From assembly GCA_002127295.1 (NCBI GenBank), contig NFUV01000002.1, positions 372,001-436,000 on the forward strand: a DNA stretch of 64,000 bases, read 5' to 3'. The stretch is from Chitinophagaceae bacterium IBVUCB2 (GTDB lineage Bacteria; Bacteroidota; Bacteroidia; Chitinophagales; Chitinophagaceae). A program made the position numbers and the translations under genes. Shown here piece after piece: positions 40,305-49,159 of this stretch. Position 1 is the first letter of the stretch. Every line of letters begins with the position of its first letter. Below the pieces are notes generated by a model. The model was not told the DNA's origin, made no database searches, and saw only the letters and a program-made list of their open reading frames with translations.

Positions 40305-41060
40305 ATGGCATCACCTTTTAAACTGCATATTGATAGCGGCATAGCGTTGTATGTGGGGAGAAATATTCAAACCAAACTGCATACCCATCATGCTGTTGAA
40401 ATTGTAATTGCTTTTAACAAACCATTTCTGATATCCCGTAATGGTTCTGAATTTGAAAAGAGTGATTGCAGTATTATAGCTGCTGACCTGGCTCATCAGT
40501 TTGAAGGACAGGATGACTTTTATATTTTCCTGTATTTTGATGCCGAATTACAACTTGCCCAGCAATTGGAGCAGAAGCTGAAGCTTAACAAAGATGGCAT
40601 CATTCATTATTTTGGCGAAGAAATCGAAACGGCACGGAAGGATTTTATACTATGTTTTCAATCAGATTCGTTTGATGAAAACACCGCTATCTCAATAATT
40701 CAAAACCTTTTGCTGGCTGTAACTGGTGAGGCCCCGGAAAACAATGGCACGGAAACCCGGATAACGGAAGCTATACAACTTATCCAATCCTCACTTCATA
40801 GTGAAATTAGTTTAGAAAATATCGCATCGGCTGTTTTCCTCTCCGAAAGTCGTTTCGCACATTTATTTAAGGAACAGATTGGCATACCTTTTCGCAGATA
40901 TGTACTTTGGTGCCGGATGCAAGCAGCATTAAAGGCAGTTTTAGAAGGAAAATCATTTACAGAAGCAGCTTATGAAGGAGGGTTTGCAGACCTGGCTCAT
41001 CTTAGCCGCACTTTTACACATATGTTCGGGGTTTCTCCTTCAGATGTGCTGAAACAATAG
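40305..41060 (+). CDS. AraC family transcriptional regulator
   Basis: A cytoplasmic protein of 251 residues from ATG 40305, or 272 from ATG 40242. I prefer the later start because the cupin-like sensing domain begins there (MASPFKLHIDSGIALYVGRN, then TKLHTHHAVEIVIAF). The C-terminal 100 residues hold two helix-turn-helix motifs (ISLENIASAVFLSESRFAHLFKEQIGI and FTEAAYEGGFADLAHLSRTFTHMFG), a standard AraC domain. The ligand is unknown. It lies upstream of the desaturase-DUF2147 gene, probably its target. It lacks the HMA-type domain of the other two AraC proteins. Confidence 0.8.
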   Translation: MASPFKLHIDSGIALYVGRNIQTKLHTHHAVEIVIAFNKPFLISRNGSEFEKSDCSIIAADLAHQFEGQDDFYIFLYFDAELQLAQQLEQKLKLNKDGIIHYFGEEIETARKDFILCFQSDSFDENTAISIIQNLLLAVTGEAPENNGTETRITEAIQLIQSSLHSEISLENIASAVFLSESRFAHLFKEQIGIPFRRYVLWCRMQAALKAVLEGKSFTEAAYEGGFADLAHLSRTFTHMFGVSPSDVLKQ

Positions 41061-41123
41061 CAGGTTTGTTCAAACATTTCCATTCTTTATTCTTCATTTT
41101 TGAGTGATAAAATATACCCCTGC

Positions 41124-42365
41124 ATGAAGAAGATGTTTCAATTCAGTATCTATCCTTTAGTAATGTTATCGGCTTCTATCATTATAATCACAGGCATTCA
41201 ATCTGGCTATAATCAATACATCATTACCATTCCGGTAATTACCCTTTTCGGATTACTGATATTACTGCTGGAACGACGGATGCCCTACAACACAGATTGG
41301 GTAACGGGAAAAGGTGACTGGAACTTAGATCTGTCTTATTACATCATCAACTATTGTATTAAACTGATTGCACAATTCATATTTATATGGCTGGCTGGTA
41401 GTTTTAAATTTTTAGCATGGTTTCCCACCCAACTCCCATTTTGGGGGCAGGTAATAATTGCATTGACTATTATTGACTTCTTTTTATATATAGTTCATTG
41501 GCAAAGTCATAAATATAAGTTTCTATGGAATCTTCATGCAATTCATCATAGCTCCGAACGGCTATATTTTTTAAATGGCGAAAAGCGACATGTTTTACAC
41601 CAGCTTTTAGAAGGTGGCCCCGGTATTATCCTGTGCCTGATAATCGGCACACCGCAGCCGGTGGTAGTAGCTGCACTGGCTATTCTTTCCATTAATATGT
41701 TCATGCAGCATACTAATCTTAATTACAGGGCAGGCGTTTTAAAGAAAATATTCTGTGTGGCAGAATTGCATCGTTGGCACCACCGGGCAGATTATAAAGA
41801 TGCACAGGTAAACTATGGTGCCTGGCTTACAATTTGGGACCATCTATTCCGAACTGCATACGATGAACCAAAAATGAAAACTGAATTGGGTGAGATTGGA
41901 ATAGCTGAGGAAAAAAACTTTCCCAAAAATTACTGGAAACAATTCTTATATCCGTTCAGCAAAAAAGTGCAGCAGCAATCTAAAAGCACACTTATAATAA
42001 CAGGATTGCTTGCAATAAATTCAATCTGTTTTTCACAAACCAATGCTGATAATATTACCGGAAACTGGCAACTGCAGGATGGCAGTAAGCGAATAAGTGT
42101 ATATAGGGAAAACGGGAAATATCATGGGAAGGTTTATTGGGTAAAAGATGCAGCAAAGCAATCAGAAATTGGTAAAAAGGTTTTGTGGAATTTAGAGTAC
42201 GATGCTGATGATAAAGAATGGAACAGTGGTGAAATTCAGATGCCGGATATGGACCATTCTGCAAGCTGCTATATAAAATTAAGAGATGTGAATATCGCAT
42301 CCGTGACGGGATATCACGGTATGCGGCTATTTGGGAAAACCAAAACACTTCTACGAATAAAGTAA
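41124..42365 (+). CDS. Sterol desaturase/fatty acid hydroxylase fused to DUF2147
   Basis: A 413-residue protein from ATG 41124; the TTG at 41100 lies within a TTTTTG -7-like box and is unlikely. The first 290 residues are a membrane di-iron hydroxylase with several helices and three His clusters ([28 protein letters not shown]). A segment that looks like a free signal peptide follows ([11 protein letters not shown]), then a DUF2147 domain ([11 protein letters not shown] to the end). The fusion would place the DUF2147 domain outside the cytoplasm. The hydroxylase substrate, a lipid, is not known. An AraC regulator is upstream. Confidence 0.8.
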   Translation: MKKMFQFSIYPLVMLSASIIIITGIQSGYNQYIITIPVITLFGLLILLLERRMPYNTDWVTGKGDWNLDLSYYIINYCIKLIAQFIFIWLAGSFKFLAWFPTQLPFWGQVIIALTIIDFFLYIVHWQSHKYKFLWNLHAIHHSSERLYFLNGEKRHVLHQLLEGGPGIILCLIIGTPQPVVVAALAILSINMFMQHTNLNYRAGVLKKIFCVAELHRWHHRADYKDAQVNYGAWLTIWDHLFRTAYDEPKMKTELGEIGIAEEKNFPKNYWKQFLYPFSKKVQQQSKSTLIITGLLAINSICFSQTNADNITGNWQLQDGSKRISVYRENGKYHGKVYWVKDAAKQSEIGKKVLWNLEYDADDKEWNSGEIQMPDMDHSASCYIKLRDVNIASVTGYHGMRLFGKTKTLLRIK

Positions 42366-42405
42366 AAATCCTGTAAATACTGTATTTTGCTGTTATAAGA
42401 TACTT

Positions 42406-43653
42406 ATGGACAGCAACCTTTCCAAAATCATTCGCCAATACAAAGATGATAAACAATCTGTTTACAATACCTGGTTTATCAATAATGAAGAAAGGCTTAA
42501 AGCATTTCGTTCTATCCGCCGGGGTGTGATGCAGGTAGTTGATGATATTAAGAGCAAAAAATTTCCCAACGATTTTAAAGGTTCTTCCTTAGAGTTTGTG
42601 CTCACCTGTATTACCGAACAAAAACAGGTATTTGAAGGAGCCTCACATCCCTTTTACTGGAAACCCAAATTAAGAATACCGGATATTTATGAGAACGAAG
42701 CTAACAAACAGGCTTTCGGTCAATTTTTGGAAAACTGTTTGAATGCAAAATCAGAGGAGCAAATAAACAAAGAAATTATCCGGTTAGATAGTTTAAAAAT
42801 TAAAGGACTTGGGCCATCAGTAGCCAGCATTTTGTATTTTCTTCATCCTACTATTATCCCTCCTTTCAATACTGCCATTATCAATGGCTTTAATGCTCTG
42901 TTCAAAGACAAAAAAAAATTGGGTAGCTGGAGTGAATACTTAAAGTTGAGAGAAGTAATGATAGACACAAATAGCCAGAACCGTTCCGAATTATCATCCG
43001 ACCTGGGAGCCATAGCAGGGTTACTTTTTGAAATAGGAACGCAGAAACTGATTTTAGGCAGTGATATATATTTATCAGAACCTGAACGAAAAAAGTTAGA
43101 AAAATTAATAGAAAAAAGACAAGCAGATGTACAACAGGAAAAAGAAGAAGAAAACCTGCATACGGAAATGCAATATCATTTATTGAAGATAGGAAGTGCT
43201 TTAGGCTATGATGTAATTGCTGCCTCCAACGACCGTTCTCGGTCACATTCCGGTAACAGCTTTTCATTTATGAGTTTGCAGCAATTCCCCGAAATAAATC
43301 TGGATAAAGAAACATTGAATACTGTGAAATTAATTGACGTGTTATGGTTTCAGAAAAATACTAACAATGTTATTGCCGCTTTTGAAGTAGAAAAAAGTAC
43401 CAGCATTTATTCTGGCATTTTACGTTTAACTGATTTAAGCTATACCATTGCTGACGGAGATGAAGTATTTTATTTGATAGTGCCAGATAAAAGAGAAAAA
43501 GATGTTTGTTTACAATTATGTCGTCCCGCAATTAAGCAAAACAATGTATTGATTAAATACATTCTGTTCTCAGAACTCCGCAGCCATTGCGATGCCTTAT
43601 GCAAGTTTGGAGAAAGTCATCATATTATGGAGAAGATAGCCAAGGCAGTGTAA
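42406..43653 (+). CDS. PD-(D/E)XK nuclease-like protein, possibly restriction-related
   Basis: A 415-residue soluble protein. The N-terminal 220 residues are helical and include [15 protein letters not shown], a helix-hairpin-helix-like DNA-contact segment, near 131. A charged coiled stretch (about 225-250) follows. The C-terminal domain has a strand ending in Asp 311 (LIDVLWF) and, after a loop, AAFEVEKS with Glu 327, Glu 329 and Lys 330, as in PD-(D/E)XK nucleases. No methyltransferase is adjacent, so a standard restriction-modification role is not supported. It could be an orphan defence or repair nuclease. The assignment is by motif only. Confidence 0.6.
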   Translation: MDSNLSKIIRQYKDDKQSVYNTWFINNEERLKAFRSIRRGVMQVVDDIKSKKFPNDFKGSSLEFVLTCITEQKQVFEGASHPFYWKPKLRIPDIYENEANKQAFGQFLENCLNAKSEEQINKEIIRLDSLKIKGLGPSVASILYFLHPTIIPPFNTAIINGFNALFKDKKKLGSWSEYLKLREVMIDTNSQNRSELSSDLGAIAGLLFEIGTQKLILGSDIYLSEPERKKLEKLIEKRQADVQQEKEEENLHTEMQYHLLKIGSALGYDVIAASNDRSRSHSGNSFSFMSLQQFPEINLDKETLNTVKLIDVLWFQKNTNNVIAAFEVEKSTSIYSGILRLTDLSYTIADGDEVFYLIVPDKREKDVCLQLCRPAIKQNNVLIKYILFSELRSHCDALCKFGESHHIMEKIAKAV

Positions 43654-43774
43654 TTATACTCCCCTGACTGGGTTAATGATTCCACACTTTTTATTTCAGC
43701 TGTTGAATCAGGCGGTTCCTTCTGTGGCATGTTTTATGTGGCTGGTTTATTATTTAATCATTAAAATAATAACT

Positions 43775-44110
43775 ATGAGTCATAAGCAAAACCAATCAAT
43801 GATAAATGCACTTTTAAATTGTGCCACAGAATGTCATCATTGTGTAGCAGCTTGTCTTGAGGAACAGGATGTAAAAATGCTTGCTGATTGTATAAAGCTG
43901 GATATTGATTGTGCAGAAATCTGTAGCATGACGGCAGGGTTTGTTGCAAGAGGCTCTGCCCATGCCGGGCATCTACTTGCCGAATGTGCTGAAATTTGTA
44001 ATGCCTGTGCTGAAGAATGTGAAAAACATTCACATATGCAGCATTGTAAAGATTGTGCTGAGGCTTGCAGAAAATGTGCAGAAGCCTGTAAGCAAATGGA
44101 ACATGCTTAA
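43775..44110 (+). CDS. csp: Cys-rich four-helix copper storage protein (Csp family)
   Basis: A 111-residue protein from ATG 43775; the longer frame from 43676 adds an unrelated hydrophobic stretch. Sixteen cysteines and several histidines lie in CxxxC and CxxC spacings along helices (NCATECHHCVAAC, CAEICNACAEEC, CKDCAEACRKCAEAC). This matches Csp proteins, four-helix bundles that fill their core with many Cu(I) ions. No signal peptide is present, so it is cytosolic (Csp3-like). It would buffer copper that escapes the pumps. It converges with the TonB receptor across a strong terminator. Confidence 0.88.
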   Translation: MSHKQNQSMINALLNCATECHHCVAACLEEQDVKMLADCIKLDIDCAEICSMTAGFVARGSAHAGHLLAECAEICNACAEECEKHSHMQHCKDCAEACRKCAEACKQMEHA

Positions 44111-44116
44111 ATTTAA

Positions 44117-44143
44117 AGTAGCGGTAAGAATCTTACCGCTACT
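44117..44143. terminator. Bidirectional terminator between csp and the TonB receptor
   Basis: AGTAGCGGTAAGA (44117-44129) and TCTTACCGCTACT (44131-44143) form a perfect 13-base inverted repeat with an A-rich right flank. Both convergent genes end at it. Confidence 0.85.
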
Positions 44144-44168
44144 ATCAAAATATTATGGACGGGAGTAT

Positions 44169-46367
44169 TTAGAACTTTGCGCCAACGGATATAAAAACGG
44201 TTCTGCCATCGGCAGGTAATGCGCCGGGACCGGGATAGCCACCTGCACGGCGGGTAAAGTATCTTTCATCAAATAAATTATTAATACCGGCCTTTATGTT
44301 GAGGCATTTATTAAATTTATAAGTAGCTGTTAAATCCATTACGGTGTAAGATGGTATTAACCCTGTATTTCCATTTGCAGATGCTGCAACAGTATTATTT
44401 GCATCGCTGAATGTTTCTCCCACACTGCTTATTTGTGTCGTTAACAAAAAGCCTTTATAACCTGCTGTAATACCACCACGAAAAATATTTACAGGTGCAT
44501 TCTCCACTTTCTTTCCTTTTGTATTGGCGTCTTTATGGTCGCCGCTGTATTTAGCATCGGTATTTCCATAAGAAGCAAAAAATATCACATCAGTATGTTG
44601 GCTTTTAGTGAATGCCCGTACCGGGTTAAATTCCACATACCCTTCAAACCCCTTGCTTGTACTTGCTCCTACATTTGTTATTAAACGATAAGTAGCGCCG
44701 GTAGGTGTAATGGTGCCAACACGGTTATTGTATTGCAGGTAGAAGCCGCTTACATCAAACTGAAGATAATTTTTCACTTTTCCACGATAGCCCAGGTCAA
44801 TATTATATCCTTTGGCATCTTTTAAATCAGGGTCAACCAAATCAGTTGTTGGCGGAGCCTGCAGGTTGGCAAATTGAATAGGACGATAGGCCTGCGAAAT
44901 ATTTCCGTAAATCTCTGTTGATTTGGTAATATGATATTCTGTTCCTATTCCTGTCAATAGGAAACTGCGGCTTCGGGTAATGTTTTGCAAAATTATTTCT
45001 GCCCGGCCTGAAGTATATCCGTTTCTTCCGGAGGAGGAACCTTCAAGCCACTCATACCGGATTCCTGGGATTATTAAAAACTTATCAGTTATTCGAAAAA
45101 TATTTTCTGCAAATGCAGCTATGTTTTTTGATTCAAAGGTTATATCACGGGGATAGTTTCCTGTTACCGATACATCATATGTTGTGCCGGTTGTTCCCTT
45201 ACCATCTGCCTGCCTGGTGGTAGTACCTGTATATAAACGAATGCCACCTGACAGTGTATTTTTCATTTTGCCTAAGTGATAGTCAGTGATGATACGGCTT
45301 TCTAAACCATAATTTCTGTATTGGTCAAGGTTCACAACCCTGCTATTATAATTAAGGGTCGTTGCATTGATGCTGTCTTTTGTTGTAATAGACTGTAAAA
45401 AGCCTACGCTGTTTCTGTTGCCAATAGTGCCAAACAGTTTTGTATTCCACCGGGTCTTTTCATTGAATTGATAATTGGCAATTAAAGCAGGTGTTGTCCA
45501 GGTTATGTCAAACCAGTTACGGCTGCGAAAACTCTGTTGAGCATCTTGTTTTATTTGTACATCCGTTAAACCACCCGGCTGCTGACTACGGATATGCGAA
45601 CGCATAACTTCGGCAGTTAATGAAAATTTGTTACTAAAATTATAGGTTACTGTTCCATAGCCTGCATTGGTGTAATAGCGGCTGTTTTGTCTCCAGCCAT
45701 CTCCATTGCGATGGTCGAAAAAAGTATAGTAATGAATTTTCCCTTTTTTACCGCCGATGGCATTGTAACTGTTGAACAACCCGTTACTGCCAACAGTTTG
45801 TTGTGTTTCAAATTCAATAGGTTTATTAATCTCACTGCCATTGCGTAAAATATAATTGATCAATCCCCCAAACTGAGGACCGTACTGCAGAGAGCCTTGC
45901 CCCCGAACAATTTCAATGCGTTGCACAGCCTGTAGTTGCGGATTATAGTATGCTTCAGGATAACCGAATGGGTCGGCAGCGATATCATAACCATTTTGCC
46001 GCACATTAAATTCCCAACTGCGGTTGGGGCTTAACCCTCTTGCAGCAATACCAATTTGAATTCCACTTGGGTCGCTTTCCCATATATGAATGCCCGGTAC
46101 TTTTGCCAGCACCTGGCGCATATTATTTGTTACTATATTTCCCTGCACATTATCCAATACAATCAATGCATTTTTTTTACCAGCATAAATATTAGTGCCA
46201 ACAATTTCCGGCATTTGCTGGTAATCGCTTTTGCTGTTTCTTCCTACTACAGTTACATCAGGCAGGTTCTTTACCTGGGTACTATCTGTTTCTTTTTTAT
46301 TGGTCTGTGCCTGTAAACAATTTGCTGTCGCTACGATAAAACAAAAAATAATTCCGCCTTTACTCAT
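44169..46367 (-). CDS. TonB-dependent outer-membrane receptor (FecA-like)
   Basis: A 732-residue receptor on the minus strand from ATG 46367 (the TTG at 46388 adds seven residues before the signal). A signal peptide (ending NCLQAQ) leads to the plug domain (LPDVTVVGRNSKSDYQQMPEIVGTNIYAGK, RQVLAKVPGIHIWE, IAARGLSPNRSWEF) and a 22-strand barrel ending in aromatic FISVGAKF. The plug resembles FecA-type siderophore receptors. The promoter carries a diverged copy of the metal-gene element, so it may import a metal chelate or copper-linked compound rather than iron. The substrate is unknown. Confidence 0.85.
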   Translation of the reverse strand: MSKGGIIFCFIVATANCLQAQTNKKETDSTQVKNLPDVTVVGRNSKSDYQQMPEIVGTNIYAGKKNALIVLDNVQGNIVTNNMRQVLAKVPGIHIWESDPSGIQIGIAARGLSPNRSWEFNVRQNGYDIAADPFGYPEAYYNPQLQAVQRIEIVRGQGSLQYGPQFGGLINYILRNGSEINKPIEFETQQTVGSNGLFNSYNAIGGKKGKIHYYTFFDHRNGDGWRQNSRYYTNAGYGTVTYNFSNKFSLTAEVMRSHIRSQQPGGLTDVQIKQDAQQSFRSRNWFDITWTTPALIANYQFNEKTRWNTKLFGTIGNRNSVGFLQSITTKDSINATTLNYNSRVVNLDQYRNYGLESRIITDYHLGKMKNTLSGGIRLYTGTTTRQADGKGTTGTTYDVSVTGNYPRDITFESKNIAAFAENIFRITDKFLIIPGIRYEWLEGSSSGRNGYTSGRAEIILQNITRSRSFLLTGIGTEYHITKSTEIYGNISQAYRPIQFANLQAPPTTDLVDPDLKDAKGYNIDLGYRGKVKNYLQFDVSGFYLQYNNRVGTITPTGATYRLITNVGASTSKGFEGYVEFNPVRAFTKSQHTDVIFFASYGNTDAKYSGDHKDANTKGKKVENAPVNIFRGGITAGYKGFLLTTQISSVGETFSDANNTVAASANGNTGLIPSYTVMDLTATYKFNKCLNIKAGINNLFDERYFTRRAGGYPGPGALPADGRTVFISVGAKF

Positions 46368-46402
46368 AAGTCTGATTTTGAGCGGCAAAGTTGTTGATAA
46401 TG

Positions 46403-46453
46403 CAAAGCTTAGCAGTTACCCATTTAGGAAATTGAGTTATACAATCGGGAAAA
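46403..46453 (-). promoter_or_regulatory. Candidate HMA-AraC operator, TonB receptor promoter
   Basis: On the minus strand TTTTCCCGATTGTATAAC lies at 46453-46436, followed after 24 bases by TAAGCTTTG (46411-46403). It resembles the copper ATPase promoter element, although the spacing is longer than the usual 20, so this is the weakest of the set. Confidence 0.35.
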
Positions 46454-46551
46454 ATGATTAAAGATTATCAGGCCATTGTTTTATTTCTGCTTAAACAAAG
46501 CTTGCAATCCCAGGTACATCTCAATATATTTATGACAGAAAGTTTGAAACC

Positions 46552-46584
46552 GGGCAACCCTGATTCAATTTTGTATGTATCATA
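46552..46584 (+). promoter_or_regulatory. ECF-type promoter of the secreted protein gene
   Basis: GGGCAACCC (46552-46560), 15 bases, then TGTATCATA (46576-46584). It matches the sigma-operon promoter block for block. It overlaps the ATG at 46575, so translation must begin at the later ATG at 46608. Confidence 0.55.
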
Positions 46585-46607
46585 ATTATAGCTACCTAAA
46601 GTTTTTT

Positions 46608-47234
46608 ATGAGAATAGTTTTTTTGATTATATCTTTTTTGTGTTTCGGCTTGATTGTAAATGCTCAAAGTTCCGGAACAGATTCCCTGCCTGTCAGGTTA
46701 AGTACTTTGGAAGCAAGGAGCAACGGCAATGACGCAAGGTTAGACTGGAAAGTGGTATGCTTTCTTGATTATGCAAAATTTGAAATTCAGCGCTCCTCTA
46801 ATGGTACAACTTACACAACCATTAATACTTTTGAAGCAGACCAATTGAGGTGCAGGCAGCCTTTTGACTATACAGATGCCAACATCAGCGGCAAGGCTTT
46901 CTACAGGATAAAAGTTGGCGATTTGGATGGAAGAATTTACAATTCCAAAATTGTTGCTGTAACCGGGAAAGAAAAGGGCTTTGAAATTAACAGCCTCACC
47001 CCAACTATGGTAACCACCAATGCTCTTTTAAGCATATCATCAGCCAGTGCAGATAATGCCCAAATAGCCATTGCCAATTTTCAGGGAATGATTGTAAAAC
47101 GGATAGCTGTTAAACTTAATAAGGGAGTAACAGAACTAACCATAGATGTCGCCTATCTGGCGCCGGGGAACTACGTTTTAACGCTAACTAACGGATTTTC
47201 AGACCGGAAAACAGTTCGATTTACGAAATTGTAA
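46608..47234 (+). CDS. Secreted protein with T9SS-type C-terminal domain
   Basis: From ATG 46608 this is a 208-residue exported protein (signal MRIVFLIISFLCFGLIVNAQ). The ATG at 46575 lies within the -10 block of its promoter and is rejected. The sequence LEARSNGNDARLDWKV, with FEIQRSSNGTTYTTI, is the fibronectin type III-like unit common in Bacteroidota surface proteins. The C-terminal 80 residues (ISSASADNAQIAIANFQGMIV, then LAPGNYVLTLTNG) fit a type IX secretion sorting domain. It probably ends up on the cell surface. The target and role are unknown; it is a likely member of the ECF regulon. Confidence 0.75.
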   Translation: MRIVFLIISFLCFGLIVNAQSSGTDSLPVRLSTLEARSNGNDARLDWKVVCFLDYAKFEIQRSSNGTTYTTINTFEADQLRCRQPFDYTDANISGKAFYRIKVGDLDGRIYNSKIVAVTGKEKGFEINSLTPTMVTTNALLSISSASADNAQIAIANFQGMIVKRIAVKLNKGVTELTIDVAYLAPGNYVLTLTNGFSDRKTVRFTKL

Positions 47235-47252
47235 TCCAAAATTTTATAACAA

Positions 47253-47299
47253 TTTTTCATAATTCTGTAAATAATGCCTCTTCCCAGCCCGTACCTTTG
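47253..47299 (+). promoter_or_regulatory. Promoter with candidate HMA-AraC operator, gene at 47353
   Basis: TTTTTCATAATTCTGTAAA (47253-47271), exactly 20 bases, then TACCTTTG (47292-47299). The -7 box is identical to that of HMA-MauE copy 1, and the element differs from it at a few bases only. Confidence 0.6.
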
Positions 47300-47352
47300 A
47301 GACTTCAAAAGGTTATTTTTCAATTAAATAGCCCTACTTTTACAGCCAGTTA

Positions 47353-47874
47353 ATGAACCAAAGATTATCCATACAGCTAAAAGCATTATTTCTGCTCATT
47401 GTATTTGCATCAAATACAGCAGTAGGTTTTGCCTGTTCTTTAGGTGTTGATATGGACTTCAATACTTCCCATCATAATACTGCTGAAGAAGCAACGGAAG
47501 TGCATGTTCATGCCGATGGTAAAAAACATGACCATGGACAGGAACAAACTAATGTTAATGCTCATGATGATAGTACAAAGCACCACCACGCAATTGAAAC
47601 TGCAGGACAACATCAGGATGATAAAAATGCTTTGGAAAAAAATCAGGGAGGATGTTGCAGTGACGAAATACAAAAATTTCAAAATTTAGATAAGAATCTC
47701 AATCAAAATGTGAATCCTGGTATTGATGTACCGGTGTTTGTCGCAATTCTAAATACATTTTTGGGAGTTGATTTATCACAGGAAATTAAAGACTTCCCTA
47801 CAAAATACAAGGCCCGTTTTTTTTATCCTCCCCCGCCTGATATACGCATAGCGATACAAAGTTTCCAGATTTGA
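47353..47874 (+). CDS. His-rich secreted protein, HYC_CC_PP-like
   Basis: A 173-residue exported protein (signal ending VGFACS). A long middle part is packed with His, Asp and Glu (SHHNTAEEATEVHVHADGKK, then HDHGQEQ, HHHAIETAGQH), followed by GGCCSDE and a C-terminus with PPPPDIRIAIQSFQI. The CC and PP signatures and the final helix match the HYC_CC_PP family, and the promoter is of the same type as that of the 5556 member, but the HYC motif is not kept. It probably binds Cu2+ or Zn2+ in the periplasm ahead of the TolC-adaptor genes. Confidence 0.68.
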   Translation: MNQRLSIQLKALFLLIVFASNTAVGFACSLGVDMDFNTSHHNTAEEATEVHVHADGKKHDHGQEQTNVNAHDDSTKHHHAIETAGQHQDDKNALEKNQGGCCSDEIQKFQNLDKNLNQNVNPGIDVPVFVAILNTFLGVDLSQEIKDFPTKYKARFFYPPPPDIRIAIQSFQI

Positions 47875-47968
47875 TTTCAGTAAAACAGGTGAAGTTTTAA
47901 CCACTTCATCCACCTTCATTTTTGCATCCTGCAATGTGAGGTTATTTGTTTTACCGTAATCAATTTTT

Positions 47969-49159
47969 ATGTTCAGAAATAATATCATTGGTTTTCTTAT
48001 CGGAATTATTGCCTTACCGGCTGCTGCACAACAAGTGCTTACCGAAAGTGAAGCTGTAAGTAAATCGCTGGCCAATAATAAAAATATTCAGTCAGCATCG
48101 TTACAGGTAAAGCAACAACAGCAATTGCTGAAGTCGGCTATCAACCTGCCAAACCCGGAATTATTTTGGGAAAGCCCTACGGGTAATTTTTATACGGTAA
48201 GCATTACACAGTCATTTGAGTTTCCTTCCGTTTACAGTAATCAATACCGGTTGCAAAAGCAGCAAATAGGTGTGGCAGAAAAAGAAAAACAACTTACACA
48301 AGCTGAGTTAAAATACCGGGTAAAACTATTGTATCTCGAAGCTCAGTTTACCGACTCCCTGGTAAACCAATTGTATATACAGGATACACTGTATGAAAAA
48401 ATTAAGCTCTCAGCCATCCGCCAGTTCAATGCCGGACAAATAGACTACCTGCAACAAACATTTGCTGAAACACAATACGGCGAAATTCATAATTTATATC
48501 TGCAATCCATTACAAGAGCAAAAGCTTTAAAAGCACAGTTGCAATGGTTAACAGGCGTAAAAGATGCTATTACAGTGACACCCTTGGTAGTTAATGCTTC
48601 GCAATTACAATTCTCATTCATTCCAGATTCAACTGCCTTACTTTTCAATCCAACTGTGCAGCTTTTGCAGCAGCAGCAGGCAGCAGCTAAACAGAATATT
48701 GCCCTCCAGAAAAGCAAAGCCTTACCAGGTTTGGCATTGGGCTATTTTAACCAGGGTGAACGAGATACTAAATGGAACAACCGTTTTCGTTTTGGCATTA
48801 CCATCCCTTTATGGTTTGGCCAGTATAAAGGCAATATCAGTGCAGCCAAAACAGAGCAACAGATTATTCAAAGTAAACAGGAAGGTTTGCAACAGGAATT
48901 ATCCGCACAGGTTATTAATGCAAACAGTGAAATGCAAACTTACTGGCTATCGGTACAATATTATCAGCAAACAGGTTTGCGAAAAGCGCAGGAAGTAATT
49001 ACTGCTTCTCAACGTTTTTTTATTAGCGGTGAAATAGATTATATCAGTTTGATGCGGAACAATAATGATGCCTACAGTATTTATCAAAAATACCTCGAAG
49101 CAGTAAGAAATTTTAATCTAAGTGTCATCAATTATCAATATTTAATGGGTCAGTTATGA
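47969..49159 (+). CDS. TolC-family outer-membrane efflux protein (cluster B)
   Basis: A 396-residue protein with signal peptide (ending PAAAQQ) and long amphipathic helices rich in Gln (SASLQVKQQQQLLKS, QLLQQQQAAAKQ), the pattern of the TolC family. It is the outer-membrane member of the second efflux set. Its stop overlaps the next gene, an adaptor, by four bases (ATGA), so both are translated together. The permease partner lies further on at 54001, separated by small metal-binding protein genes. Confidence 0.84.
   Translation: MFRNNIIGFLIGIIALPAAAQQVLTESEAVSKSLANNKNIQSASLQVKQQQQLLKSAINLPNPELFWESPTGNFYTVSITQSFEFPSVYSNQYRLQKQQIGVAEKEKQLTQAELKYRVKLLYLEAQFTDSLVNQLYIQDTLYEKIKLSAIRQFNAGQIDYLQQTFAETQYGEIHNLYLQSITRAKALKAQLQWLTGVKDAITVTPLVVNASQLQFSFIPDSTALLFNPTVQLLQQQQAAAKQNIALQKSKALPGLALGYFNQGERDTKWNNRFRFGITIPLWFGQYKGNISAAKTEQQIIQSKQEGLQQELSAQVINANSEMQTYWLSVQYYQQTGLRKAQEVITASQRFFISGEIDYISLMRNNNDAYSIYQKYLEAVRNFNLSVINYQYLMGQL

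Noticed and set aside
43676-43774. N-terminal extension of the Csp gene
   Set aside because: The extra 33 residues are hydrophobic and unlike Csp proteins; the ATG at 43775 fits the family length.
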